Of a DNA stretch of 64,000 bases, positions 24,001 through 36,000 are shown in pieces. Numbering within the stretch: position 1 is the first letter of the stretch; every line of letters begins with the position of its first letter. The stretch comes from Rhipicephalus microplus (lineage: Eukaryota; Arthropoda; Arachnida; Ixodida; Ixodidae), in assembly GCF_043290135.1 (NCBI RefSeq), contig NC_134704.1, forward strand, positions 14,958,001 through 15,022,000, written 5' to 3'. The position numbers and the translations under genes are program-made. The notes under the pieces were generated by a model that made no database searches, was not told the DNA's origin, and saw only the letters and a list, made by a program, of their open reading frames with translations.

Positions 24001-27000
24001 CAAACACAATGATCGACGTCCCTTCGACCAGCGCCGTCCTTTCGCATACGTGTGTACGTGTTCACTCATTTAACACCCCCTCCTACAACCACGTTAACCA
24101 ATTTAGCCGTCGACCCAAGTAAGTCGCAATTTAACACCCCATTTCACAACCACGTTAACCAATTTAGCCATCGACCCAAGTAAGTCGCACTTTAACACCC
24201 CGTTAACCAATTATATGCTCCGCATCCTCCTCAGTGTTCCCCCGAGGGAAGCTGCGGGCAATTTTTTTTTGCTTGAAAAACAGTGCCCAAACTGCAAAGT
24301 AATAACGGTTTATCATAGAAAACTATTCTTGGTATGTGGCGCGAACTTCTCAAACCTACAGCTACAACAGTTATTATTATTATTTTTTAGGTTTCATGGA
24401 AATGCCACTTACACCAAATCCGAAACGGTTGCAGCTCAGTGGACGCCACTGAATGTTTTTTTTAAGAAGGCAGAAAGGGGTTTCCTGTTCATGGGAATTT
24501 GGAAAAAAAAATTTTTTTTCCGAAATAAAGGGTGTCGACGGACATGCACTGACGTTCTTATCTGAATGTATCTGAACACAGCCTGCTTATTATTTAAACA
24601 AGTTCATTATTGCTTACTATTACTGCTGCATAAATTTTAAATTTTAACACCGCATTTTTTATTTTTTACAAGAATGATGGAAATGAGGCTGACCAGCCAA
24701 TCACAAGACATCCTGGAAAAGGAAGCACAGATAGAGTCCCTGAACGCAAAGCTGTTGACGGTGAGTTCTATACGATTTCTTTCTTTCATTCAATTTCTGT
24801 GTGCATGTGTATGTGCACTGGAAGAAGTAATAGGAACTTCGTATTTCCCAAAGAACCTTGACTCACTTTTGGGGTGTTTTTTTTTGTCTCAGTCATTCAT
24901 GCAATCAAGTACACTTGTTGTTTCAAAGCTGGCAAACATGTTCTACTTCTGCATATGCATGCATACACCAAAGATTGCCACATTTATACTATCCTCTACG
25001 GCAATAGCAGATGTAAACTGAAAAATATAGGGCCCAGTAATGCTCGTACTTTTGTTTTTAGCTCCTACAGTTTGGGTCACATCGATGTAATTTTGACTGT
25101 AACAGCAGTTTTAGTAGCACTTGTCATGCTAACCGAAGATGCCATTGCTGAATCCGTGAGTACTGTACATAGTGCGATTGTGTTTGACATGGTTCATAAT
25201 GGTGGCACATACTTGTAAAAAAGGGCGACTCTCAATGTGCATGTCATTAAGAGAAACTACCTTTGGGTATTCATTGGTGAATGCATGGTGTAAAAGAATA
25301 TTTGCAAAGGTTGTTCCTAGTCTCATAACTGTGACTGTATGTTTTAAATGGTCTATATTTTCTGAATAAATTAGGCTTAAAGTTTCTGACAGCAGAACAA
25401 AATCGCCTGAGAATATGTGCTTGGTTCTTGTTCTGTAGATAACGGAACTTTTTGAGAGAACTAAGCACGAAGTTGCAGAGACAACCGAGCAGCTGCAGGC
25501 AACAGCAGCTGAGCTCCACAGCACCAAGAGAACCTTGAACGCAACAGAGCAGGCAAGTCTCTTGAGTTTTTTTAATCTCTGGGCCCAAGCTCTGCTCGTC
25601 ATTGGAGGTTGTACTATCACCAAAAAAGTAGTCATAGTTGGCATGGACTTTAATTCTCTACACACAAGGTGGTGAGAGGTTTGAAGTAAGTTTGGTGCCT
25701 CTGGCTTGTTATTTTATATCTTAAAATGATGTCAATTGTGAGGAATGCTTTCAACAGATTTTCCAAAGAAAGAAGTTTATTGGAGTAGTTCAACGTAAAT
25801 TTTGCGAGGCCCTTCAAGTTGGCTCTGAGTGAGTCTAGAATTTTTGAAGCACTCTTATTGTTCCTGAGGGCAAGTGTGATTTCATTTGTGCTTGTGAAAT
25901 GGTTTCATATAATAAGTGATGCTTATTTTATAAAATTAACACGGCAGAACAAAAACTTGATGCTCGATACATTTGTCAGGAAAAACTTTGGTAGTCAAAC
26001 CCCTTTATGAGAGATTCTGATGTAAGAGGCAAATGAGTATAGGAGACGCCAGTGGGCCGACATTAGTGATATAAGTGCTGCTCCAATTGTTCCAACCTTC
26101 TCCAAAAAAGAGTTGCTGCTCCATGGTGCTCGAAAATGCTATACTACCGTATTTACTCGCATAATCCTCGCACTTTTTTTTTGTCGGAAAACTGATGAAA
26201 AGTTGGGGGGTGCGAGAATTACGTGGGGAAAACTTTCTACGAAAACGTACAGAGCGAAAAAGAAAACGAAGTGGCCGCAAATCAGGATTCTCACACCAAC
26301 AACTAACAGCAAGCTTTAAGAAGTACTAATTAAAACTTACCTCAACAATAAAAGCAGAGGTTCAACACAAGACAAGATTTAATTGAGACACAAAAACTGG
26401 AAGCACATAGTCAAGAATTACAATACCATATGCGAAGCTTGCGGACGTTGCGGGCATAGCGGTAACGTTCGTCGCTCAACAGGAGCCCTCAAAAGGTAAG
26501 CATGGGACGTCAGTATTGGGCTGATGGCTATTTAACAGAATTGTCCGCAGTTTCCTTCTTAAGAAATAAAGTTTACCAAGGGCCTACCCGAGGCCCTGTT
26601 GCCGTTTTATAGTGCATTATCTATCACTTGCAACTTGAAAGCAGCCGTACAGCTTCAGTATCGCCTCATAAATTGACAAGGTTACCGACGCAACATACAA
26701 AACACGCCGCAACGCGCACTGGCCAATTCGGCTTGGCTTGAGTTGGATGGAATATCTGTGCAATAGTATGCTTGATGCTTAAGAGATGGCGCCAGATGAC
26801 ATGCGCTATCATCATCAGCGGTTGGAAAGAGCAGACATTATTGCAACAGTTTTCGGGGGTGTGATAATTACTCATGGAAAAAAAGAAATCGTATTTTTTG
26901 GGGGCGATGTGGGGGGTGCGAGAATTGTGCGAGTGCGAGGATTACGCGAGTAAATACGGTATTTGTTAGTAACTGCTCCGAACCTGCTCCAAAATGGCGT

Positions 27001-30000
27001 TGGGAAAACTAAAAACAATTATGATTTATGTTAAACCATGCGATCATACAGCAAGCCTAAATGAAAACAAAAACAAGCTGTATACTGTTGTCTAGTATAC
27101 AGCTTGTGTAGTAGCTGTATACTAAAATATTGACAATGCTACATGTAGTAGCATTTTTATATATATCTGATATATTAGTTGTATATTTGTGCTTTCTAAG
27201 CAGGCTATTTTGGTGAAATGCGTGCGAGACTTTCTAGTCGTACTAGCTGTGACGACTTCGATATGTGACTAATAACATTTAGTGCTTTCATCAACTTTTA
27301 CCTCATTTATGTCTCAAGAACAAGCAATTTAAAATTTTAAATGTTAGTTCATTTAACCTACTCGATTTTAAAAAATTACAATGCTGGCCACTTTTGCCAA
27401 ATATGAAAATAACATTTGGTGTTCAAAGACCATCCACCTGTCTAATTATGTTTATTGTAATATTCAGTGATTATTGTATGTATAATATGTTTGATAACAA
27501 ATATGAATATTTGTAAGAGGCTTATTTGATGCATTAACTCCAGGAGTCATTTGGAATATTTTGCGATCTGCTCCGAAAACACCAATAGCTGCTGCAGGCT
27601 AGCATTTCATCTGCTCCAAAGACAATCAAGGCTGCTGGGAAGTGCCATTTTTCTTTGTCCAGAATTTGCTCCAAAAATTGGAATGTTTCTTCCGTCTCTG
27701 CTATGTTGAAATAAGTGTTCGTAACAAAAACATACGTGGTACCCTTCTTAGAAGAAGCGCCTCCTATAAAGGAGAAAAATTGCTCCCCGGAGCATGCCTC
27801 TTATAAAGGGATTCAACTGTAAAGGGCTTGTGGACTTTTTTATTTTGTTTTCTTTTTCGAAACAGCGGAAGTATTGTCGAAACTTGCCACAGTGTCATCT
27901 CGAGTAATCATTCTCGTAACCCATTCATTGCAGGTGCTGTCAAAAACAAGTGTGGAAAAAGAAGAGCAGGCCTACCTTGTGCAAGCCCACAGTAAGACGG
28001 AGGCAACACTTACCGCAACTGCTGAAGAGGTGAAAATACTACTTATATTATTACATTACATTTTAATTGGATAGCATCAGTGAAATATGTGCCACTAAGG
28101 TTATGACTGAGACTTTGTCGCCTCATTCTGAAAATTAAATTGGGAGACAAAAATTAAATTTTCAACTATACACCGCGGATACAGCTAAAGAGTTAATGAA
28201 GCAGATCAACCTGTCATCGCAAAATAGCATGCGCACTAAAAACATGTAACGATTGGCGTTTAAATATATATATGCAAGAAGAAATTACGCAAATGTAACA
28301 CTCACATCTGCTGTTAATCATAAAGCTGCAAGCATTTATTACAAGATGAAGGCAGGAGCTGATTAATGGGATACTGCCTCAGCATACTAAAAAGTGAGGA
28401 ATAGTGTAATTTTCAGAAACACTTGAAGTGTCAATCAATATGCGGTAAAACCTCGTTAATTCAACCTTGGTTATTTTGAAATCTCGTTTAATTCAAGATA
28501 TTTTCATGGTCTTGTATTTTGCGATCCAAGTCTGAGTGGATAATTTAAAGTGGCTGTTATCACCAATCCAGTTAATTCAAAAACTTTGGGTGCCATGTGC
28601 TAATGCCCGATCCCGATTTTGCCGCCAATCCGCTAAAACAGCGGCTCTTAAGAGCCACAAGGAAATGCTCCATAGTGATACGAATGAGTAGCAGCTGAAG
28701 CCCCCCAGCCTCGCTACTTCCAGCACGAAAAAAAAGGAGGGGGGAGGTCAGCTGAAATGTGCGCTTGCAGAAAACAAGTTGTGCTTTGCTGCAACACAGA
28801 AGTGACACGCGGGCAGCATGTGGCATGCTTCTCGCAACATCAGCGTGTCATGATTTATTTTTGCTTTCTTGAAATATAAATAAAATAATAAAGGACAGCC
28901 TAGTGGAGTTTGTGATGTATGCGAACCTCCGATTGCTGGTTGCTCCAGCAATTTGGGCACTTGCACTGCTGGCAGAGCTCTTGCTCTGCAACATCTACTT
29001 AGAAAACTCTGTTCGAATGCTTCAGTGATTATGTTTTCCAGCCAGAACACATCGTGAATTTTGTCACACTGGCCATCATTAAATTCCTTTTTTATATTTA
29101 TGGCCACTTGCTAACAATATGTCATTACTGTGTCGCAGTGAAAATTTCTTCTTCTCCACAGGCATGCATTTCAGTTAGTCACAACTTTTTTTGTTTATTT
29201 TTTCGGTGACAGCTGTGATGAGGCCCACCGTTCCTCCATGTTTGCTGCAAAATTTGGACCTTGTATAGCTGGAAAACAAAACCCTCGGAGTCTCAAACTA
29301 GCCAGCACAGCAAACGATTAGTCCCGATTAGTGGACTCCTCTTAAACGTAACTCGAAGAGGCGAGAAAATTTGTTTCATTTATAAGGAGTTTCTTTTAAG
29401 CAAAGCACACAAAAATGAATGAAATACGACTATTTCAAAAGCACCAACTGTGGCTGACTGAGCAAAACATTTTCAAGTGTACTATACTACCATAGTATTA
29501 GAAAAAAAATGTTTCTAATATTGCCGACTCGGAAAAAAGGAGGTGATAACTGTCGTGTTGCGCCCTAGCGAAAGGCCATGCGCGTCCGAGCCGGCCGCAG
29601 GAGCTGAGAAAGGGACTGAGCCGCTTCCGATGCGCGCGAGATAACGTCCATCCTTTATTCCATGCAACCAGCATACATATATAGCAGACACTCATGTGAC
29701 CAATGACGTCACGTACAAGCGACACTTTACAATTGCGTGCGACAGCGCCAGATAACGCGGACACTTGACGCCCTGGGTGCTATCACCACATTTCCCCTTT
29801 TTTAACAATACGCTGACAGTTGCAACAAACTTCGCAGCACTGCCAGCGAAAGAACACTTTGCAGAAACATAAAATGCGCAAGAACAATACAGTCAATTAC
29901 TGAACCCGTAGCGGTCCGGCCGTCGAACAAGACGACCAGATCGCGTTCGGTATTCAGGAAGGTCAGTTCCCGGCAAGGAAGGGCTAGATAGATCGTCAGG

Positions 30001-33000
30001 CGCCATGCTGTCTGTAACGCGATTAGAATTCTGTTCCGTTTCTACCCGACTATCATCTGCCTGAGGAAAATCATCGCTATTTCCCTCATCCTCACCTTCT
30101 TTTGGCCGTGAAACAAAGCGCACCAAGGATTTCCTGTTTCTTTCTAGAACTACACCAGTGGAAGTTCTAACCACATACGACCTCGGCCGTTCAGCAAGTC
30201 GCAAGACTCGCGCTTCTGCTTTGCAGTCCGTCACCCAGACTTCGGCGCCCGGTTCGAGTGCTCGCAACGAAGTAGCCCTATGACGAAGGTTGAAGTTCCT
30301 ATGCTTCCGCTGTCGGGCGGTCGTATCATGGCTTCTGAACTTTCTCAGGTTCACCGTCTGAGGCAGAAGGCTTGTGGGATGGACAGGCACCGTTGTGCGT
30401 AGCCGCCTGCCCATTAGAAGTTCTGCAGGGCTTTTCCCAAGTGGCCCCGGAGTGTCCCTGTACGCTAGTAGAGAAAGATATGGGTTCTTCGCTTTTGTAA
30501 TGAGACCTTTGATTGTCTGGACCATCCTCTCTACTTCACCATTTGCCTGGGGGTACCTTGGGCTAGATGTCGCAGCGCGAAACCCGTAGTTGTGAGCGAA
30601 CAACTTGTATTCCTGCGACACAAATTGCGCTCCGTTATCAGACATAACAACTTCTAGTATGCCATGTCTTGCAAAGAAGCTTTTAAGGTGCGTAATGACA
30701 GTGGCACTCGTAGATGATAACAAAGCAATCTCTGGGTACCTAGAAAAGTAATCTACGACTACCAAATACCATTTTCCTTGAACATGGCAGAGATCAGCTC
30801 CTAGTTTTTGCCAAGGACGCTGTGGAGTGGTTGTCGGGATCATTGGTTCTGGCTTTTGGTGTCTGTGCTTGGCGCATACGTGGCAATCTGTAACCAAAGC
30901 TTTCAGCTGATAACTCAACCCTGGCCACCGTACCGACTCTTTGGCTCGAGCTCTGCATTTTTCGATTCCCAGGTGACTCTCGTGCAAGCGTATCAAGACC
31001 TCTGCGCGCAATTTTCGAGGAATGACCAACCTCATACCTTTAAGTAGCACGCCTTCAGCAACTGTAAGCGTGGCTCTTTCCTGCCAATATGGACGCAAGA
31101 CCATCGGAAGAGATGAGAATTTTGGCCACCCTTTCCAGCTGAATTTTACAAGTGCTTGACAAACTTCGTCAGCGGCTTGTTCTGCTTTCACTCTCTCGAA
31201 GAGGCTGGCCTCGACCGCGTTTGACAAGCATCCTGAAACGTGCTTGCTGACGTCACTAATAGACAGTGCATTATCAGTTTCTTTTCCCCGAATCGGGGCC
31301 CTCGACAACACATCTGCAGTAACTAAGCTCTTGCCCGGGACATGCACAACTTCATAGCTGAACTGCATGAGCCTCATGCGAAAACGCTGAATGCGAGGTG
31401 GTAAAACATCTAAAGGAGATTTTCCCAGCAAGGTTACAAGAGGTTTGTGGTCGGTTTCACACACAATTTCAAGACCTTTGATGTACCCTTCGAATCGTTC
31501 TGCCGCCCACGTCATTGCTAGTGCTTCTTTTTCAATCTGGGAATATCTGGTTTTGGCAGGCGTCAACGATCGCGATGCAAAGGCAACGGGAATGCAAAGG
31601 CAACGGGTCCTTTTTCGTTGTTTGGTTGAACTTGCATCAGTACCGCCCCCAAACCGAATGATGACGCATCGGCGGAAAGAATCGTAGGGTACTTTGCATC
31701 ATAGTTAGCCATGACGCGCGCCAAACCGATAACGTCTTTAACGTATGACAGCGCTTGCTCTTGGGCTGGTCCCCACGTCCATTCAGAACTCTTCAAAAGC
31801 AAGTGACGTAACGGGCGCCGTTTTTGAAGCCAAATCTGGTATGAATCTTGCCAGATGATTAGTCATACCGAGCAGCCGTCGAACGTCAGACACGTGATTT
31901 GGCGTCCGCAGTTCTTTGATGGCCCAGACCTTTTCAGGGTCCGGCCTGATTCCATCTCGACTTAGAACACAACCAAGAAACTTTATCTCGGTTACTCCAA
32001 AACAACAGTTTTCTTTGTTTAGCGTAACACCAGCACTCATGAGACGGTCTAAAGTAAGACGCAGACGCTCATCATGTTGAGCTTTGTCGCAGCCATAAAT
32101 GAGCACATCATCCATCATGTTTACCACGCCTGGAATTCCTTCCAGAATCTGCGACATTTTCTTTTGAAAAAACTCAGGTGCTGACGTTATTCCAAACGGT
32201 AGCCTCTGAAAACAGTATCGCCCAAATGGCATAATGAAGGTAGTCAACAATGGGCTTTCCGGCGACAACTTGATCTGATAAAATCCAGAATTAGCGTCCA
32301 GCTTCGAAAAAACCGATGCCCCACTTAACAGACCAAGGCTATCTTCAACCGTTGGCATAACATAGCGCTCGCGAAGTACACTTTTATTTAGTTGCGTCAA
32401 GTCAGCGCAAATACGAACGTCTCCAGAAGGTTTGAGTACTGGTACAATACTTGCGCACCATTCTGTTGGTTCGTCTACTTTGCGGATTACGTCATCTCGC
32501 TCCATACGCTCGAGCTCCTGCTTCACTCGGTCCCGCAGGGGTAAGGCAATGCGACGCGCAACCGGAATAGCAAAGGGTACCGAGTTCGGCTTCAGTCTGA
32601 TATTGTATTCCCCTTTCATAGCTCCCAGACTACCGAAAAGCTGAGGGTAGGAAGCTTTGATGGCTGTTGCGCTACTGACCGAGTCAGCGAACTTGATCAG
32701 CTCAAGGGCTTCGAGTGCTGGGAGACCCAAAAGTATCGAGCGTAAAGGCGAGACTACATACACAGTTTGTCGGACAATGCGTTGTCTCCACTGTATAGTG
32801 GCAAGAAATTTTCCGAGAACATGCAGTGGCTCATTCGCAGAACCTGTTAAGGTTATGTCGCACTTGTCTGGTTTGGTAGGCAATCCCGGAAATGTTGAGG
32901 GTACAACCGACACTTCTGCACCCGAGTCAAGTTTAGCGAACACCGGAGTGCCGTTAATGATAATTTGAGCATACCGAGAATCGGAGTGCTCCCCATTTAC

Positions 33001-36000
33001 CGCGCCTACGAAATACGCTACTTTTTATATATGGAGAGAAGAAATCTGTACCTTCTTTCGCTCGCCTGCAGCCTTTTTCCGACACACCACTGCAAAATGT
33101 CCGGAACAACCACAGTAGTTGCATTTTGCAGCTCGTGCCGGGCAGGAGGTCCTCGGGTGCTCTCCTTGACCGCAGTTGGGGCATGAACTGGATGTGAGAG
33201 GTCGGTAGGAGTGTGGTCTGGTGCGTTGACCTTGTGTGACCGGTGCACTGGTCCTTGACGAGGTGCCGGAACGCTGTCCTGAAGAATTCTTTCGGGGCTG
33301 CCATTGTTTGTTGACCGCGTCCAGGTTGCTGGCTGGCGCTGCCGAAGGTTCGTCGCTGGTTTCTCGCAGCTGTTGCTGCTGTCGTTGGACGGTCTCCTTC
33401 AAGCGAGCTTTTGCCAAAGCGCTGGCGAGTGTAAGATTTGCATCCATTTGCAGAGACTCCGAGAGCTTGGCATCACTGAGGCCGACTACAAACCGGTCGC
33501 GGATCATGCGTTCCTTTTCCTTGTAGTCGCACCGGTCCGCCAGTGTGTGCAACGCGGTGATGAATTGGTCGACTGACTCGCCTGGCTGTTGTATGCGTCG
33601 GTGAAAACATGCGCTCTCGTAAACGAGGTTCCGTGCGGCCACGAAGTGATCGTCGAACTTTTTTCTGACGACTTCATACTGCTTCTGCTGTTGTTCAGAT
33701 AGTGTGAAGGTCGAAAAGATCTCTCTCGTTTGCCTTCCCATTGTGTAGAGTAGAGTCCGGACTTGCGCTTCTTCACTGCTCATTTAAGCCAGAGGCAAAG
33801 CGTTAGTCGTCGAATAGTTGGATCCAGGAAGGCCATTCGGACGTTCGGTCGAAGTCAAACGCTGGCGGAACTGGAACCGCGAACATGCCGTGAACTGGCT
33901 TGACTTCTTTGTCTTCTGACATGGCGCCGCTTGACGAAGACTGGTGCAACGCCCCTCGAATATCGGAAGAATCCCACTTCTGACACCATGTCGTGTTGCG
34001 CCCTAGCGAAAGGCCATGCGCGTCCGGGCCGGCCGCAGGAGCTGAGAAAGGGACTGAGCCGCTTTCGATGCGCGCGAGATAACGTCCATTCTTTATTCCA
34101 TGCAACCAGCATACATATATAGCAGACACTCATGTGACCAATGACGTCACGTACAAACGACACTTTACAATTGCGGGCGACAGCGCCAGATAACGCGGAC
34201 ACTAGACGCCCTGGGCGCTATCACCACAATAACAATTTGCTTGGCCTTGTTCAAGCACTTTTTCACATAGTAGGAGTGCATTGCTGAAGGGCTGGGCAGG
34301 AACTCCGTGCCACTGTCGTGTTCAAAGTAGAGCTGCAACAGGATAACAGCATCTCTTGCTGCACTGTCAGCCACTGAAATGGGCTAGGGATCACACACTA
34401 TCTCATTACCACTGAAGCACGGGTCCTCATCCTGAACTTCAGCTATAGGTTCCTCAAGGCTGTCCTCAAGTTCACGACAAGACGACGATTGCTGCTTGAC
34501 ATGCACGGACATGTGCAATCGCTTGATTGGCTTGGCTAGGCTAGCTTTGGCATTTGTTTGATGGTTGCTAGACTGCCGTGGCCACTTTCGCCGCTCATGT
34601 ATTTTGCCCGTTTTAGTTCCATTTAACCGACGTAAGCTAAAAGAAATGTTCCGATTACCTGAAACTTTTTATCACTAAATATATAGGATACCAACCGAAT
34701 GTGCCTAGATAGTTTCGTTTATGCGGCTTTTCTGTTTAACCAAGTTTTGCGTAATAGGAGTCCACTGTACGTCGAATGTTTCCAATCTTTTTGCATCTCA
34801 TTTTTTGTTTGAGTAATTTGGAAACCCTGTTATTTTAAAGATTTCTCTCAGTCCCAGTGAATTCGAACTAACAAGGTTTTACTGTAGTGTCTGTAGTCTC
34901 GTAAAAGCTTGGATTGCATGCAGATCACTTCAGGGATAGAACGGACAAGGAGAATGACCTGTAGCTATTTCCAAGGTTCGTTGTTTTAGGGTTCTTCTGT
35001 CGTTACTGATTATTAAAAAAATATTGGGTGTGTTGAATATTTTCTAATATGCACTACCATTCGATCCGATTACCAAATTCAATACAGCGCTATTCGATTC
35101 GCTATTTGAAATTTTCGAATATTTGCACACCCCTAATCAATAAGTATTTGTTATGATATAACAGGATTATTACAGAGCATAAATTATACACTGGAGGGTC
35201 ATAAAGTACAAGATAGCATTGTAGCGCACCTCATGGGTCTTTATTGTGAAACCAACATAATGCGATCGCGAACCAGCATGCCATAGAAATTGAGCCATGT
35301 GAACACAGATGTACTGCAGTGTGCCACAAATAACACGATTATTCTTTCTAACGGCCAATATTGCCGTCAACTGCCAAAAAAAGTTCATACAAGTCGCTCT
35401 CACTCTGCAAATTTTACCAATTGAGTCTTGCCAGTTACAGACTACGCTTGCGAGTATTCTCAGCGCCAGATTTGGCGCAATAACGAATGCGGAGTGCCAT
35501 TGCCTCGCGAGTTCCTTCCTGTTCCCAGGACAACAAAAATGACTCACGGTGGCTTCTTCGTAAAATCCAAAGTGCAACACAATATTGTTTCTCAAAATAA
35601 TAAAAGCTAAACTACCGTATTTACTTGATTCTACCGTGCCCTCGATTGTAATGCGCACTCGTTTTTCACGACGAAAAAAAAAAAGTAAGACATCGATTGC
35701 AACGCGCACCCATTTTTCTCATTGGCCCGCACGATCACACTACTCGGGAAAACGATTCATTTCAGGAGCATCTTCCGTTTAAATATGAGGTACGGGGGAA
35801 GCTTGTGCCTATCTGACGTGCAACGGAGCATTGCCGTCACTCTTCTTTTACCGTGGCCCCATGTCAGCATGCGAACTTGCTTCGCCCCCTCCTTCTCGAC
35901 GGTTGTGGTGCCAGGCATGTCGAAGTAAAGAGGCGTCTGATCGGCATTCCCGATTTGCCCAAGCAGGTAGCCGTTGTTGTGCCGCAAGTTTAGGACGAAC

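Larger units (their letters stand above)
21072..24510. mobile_element. DNA element with long inverted-repeat arms
   Basis: The left arm (about 21072-21519 plus 23192-23200) and right arm (about 23370-23640 plus 24260-24510) are reverse complements. Examples: GTCCACTGAGCTGC at about 21130 against its complement at about 24434, and GTTAGCAGAAGCATTT at about 21432 against its complement at about 23480. Also AACTGTTGTAGCTGTAGGT is at about 21196. About 420 bp per arm around a small loop (about 23200-23370). No transposase is seen. This is a fold-back or long-TIR non-autonomous transposon. An RTE LINE is inserted at the inner edge of the left arm and a GC-rich element in the right arm. Confidence 0.72.
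25990..27822. mobile_element. Decayed DNA transposon with CAAACCCCTTTATGAGAG-type ends
   Basis: The left end AGTCAAACCCCTTTATGAGA and the right end (complement CAGTTGAATCCCTTTATAAG) form an imperfect inverted repeat. The interior contains CTGCTCC-rich sequence at both sides (about 26070-26130, 26970-27000 and 27560-27700) and a complete nested MITE. No transposase recognised. Confidence 0.55.
29551..34228 (-). mobile_element. Ty3/gypsy LTR retrotransposon C
   Basis: LTRs at 29551-29790 and 33989-34228 (240 bp, TG...CA, 7 differences, about 97% identity). Target duplication ATAAC at 29546-29550 and 34229-34233. The primer site on the - strand immediately follows the 5' LTR: TGGTGTCAGAAGTGGGATTC, the complement of the 3' end of a tRNA-Leu (CAG/AAG type) including CCA. 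The LTR has TATATAT and AATAAA on the - strand. Gag with two zinc knuckles, then protease, RT, RNase H and integrase. Several frameshifts make it defective. Confidence 0.94.
29327..34769 (-). mobile_element. Tigger-like element (inner), internally deleted
   Basis: The left end is AGTGGACTCCTCTTAAACG; the complement of the right end is TACAGTGGACTCCTATTACG. On the - strand from the right end there is a leader and a possible start ATGGAACTAAAACGG (about 34622). After that only the C-terminal tail of a pogo-type transposase remains ([19 protein letters not shown], about 34309-34368). The catalytic DDE region is missing. The tail is cut at 34229 by gypsy element C, whose target duplication is ATAAC. 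Confidence 0.62.
28441..34886. mobile_element. Tigger-like element (outer), ends GTAAAACCTCGTTAATTC
   Basis: The left end is GCGGTAAAACCTCGTTAATT; the complement of the right end is CAGTAAAACCTTGTTAGTTC. These are typical pogo/Tigger termini. The interior is non-coding to my reading and is interrupted by the second Tigger-like element and gypsy element C. Confidence 0.6.

Noticed and set aside
23618..24122. Overlapping ORFs on both strands in the GC-rich element
   Set aside because: Open frames on all strands come from the CpG-rich tandem repeats, not from a gene.
23651..24225. CRISPR array
   Set aside because: Repeat units are adjacent without unique spacers, and the genome is animal.
35170..35709. 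179-codon - strand ORF
   Set aside because: Overlaps the pogo terminal repeat and has no recognisable domain.
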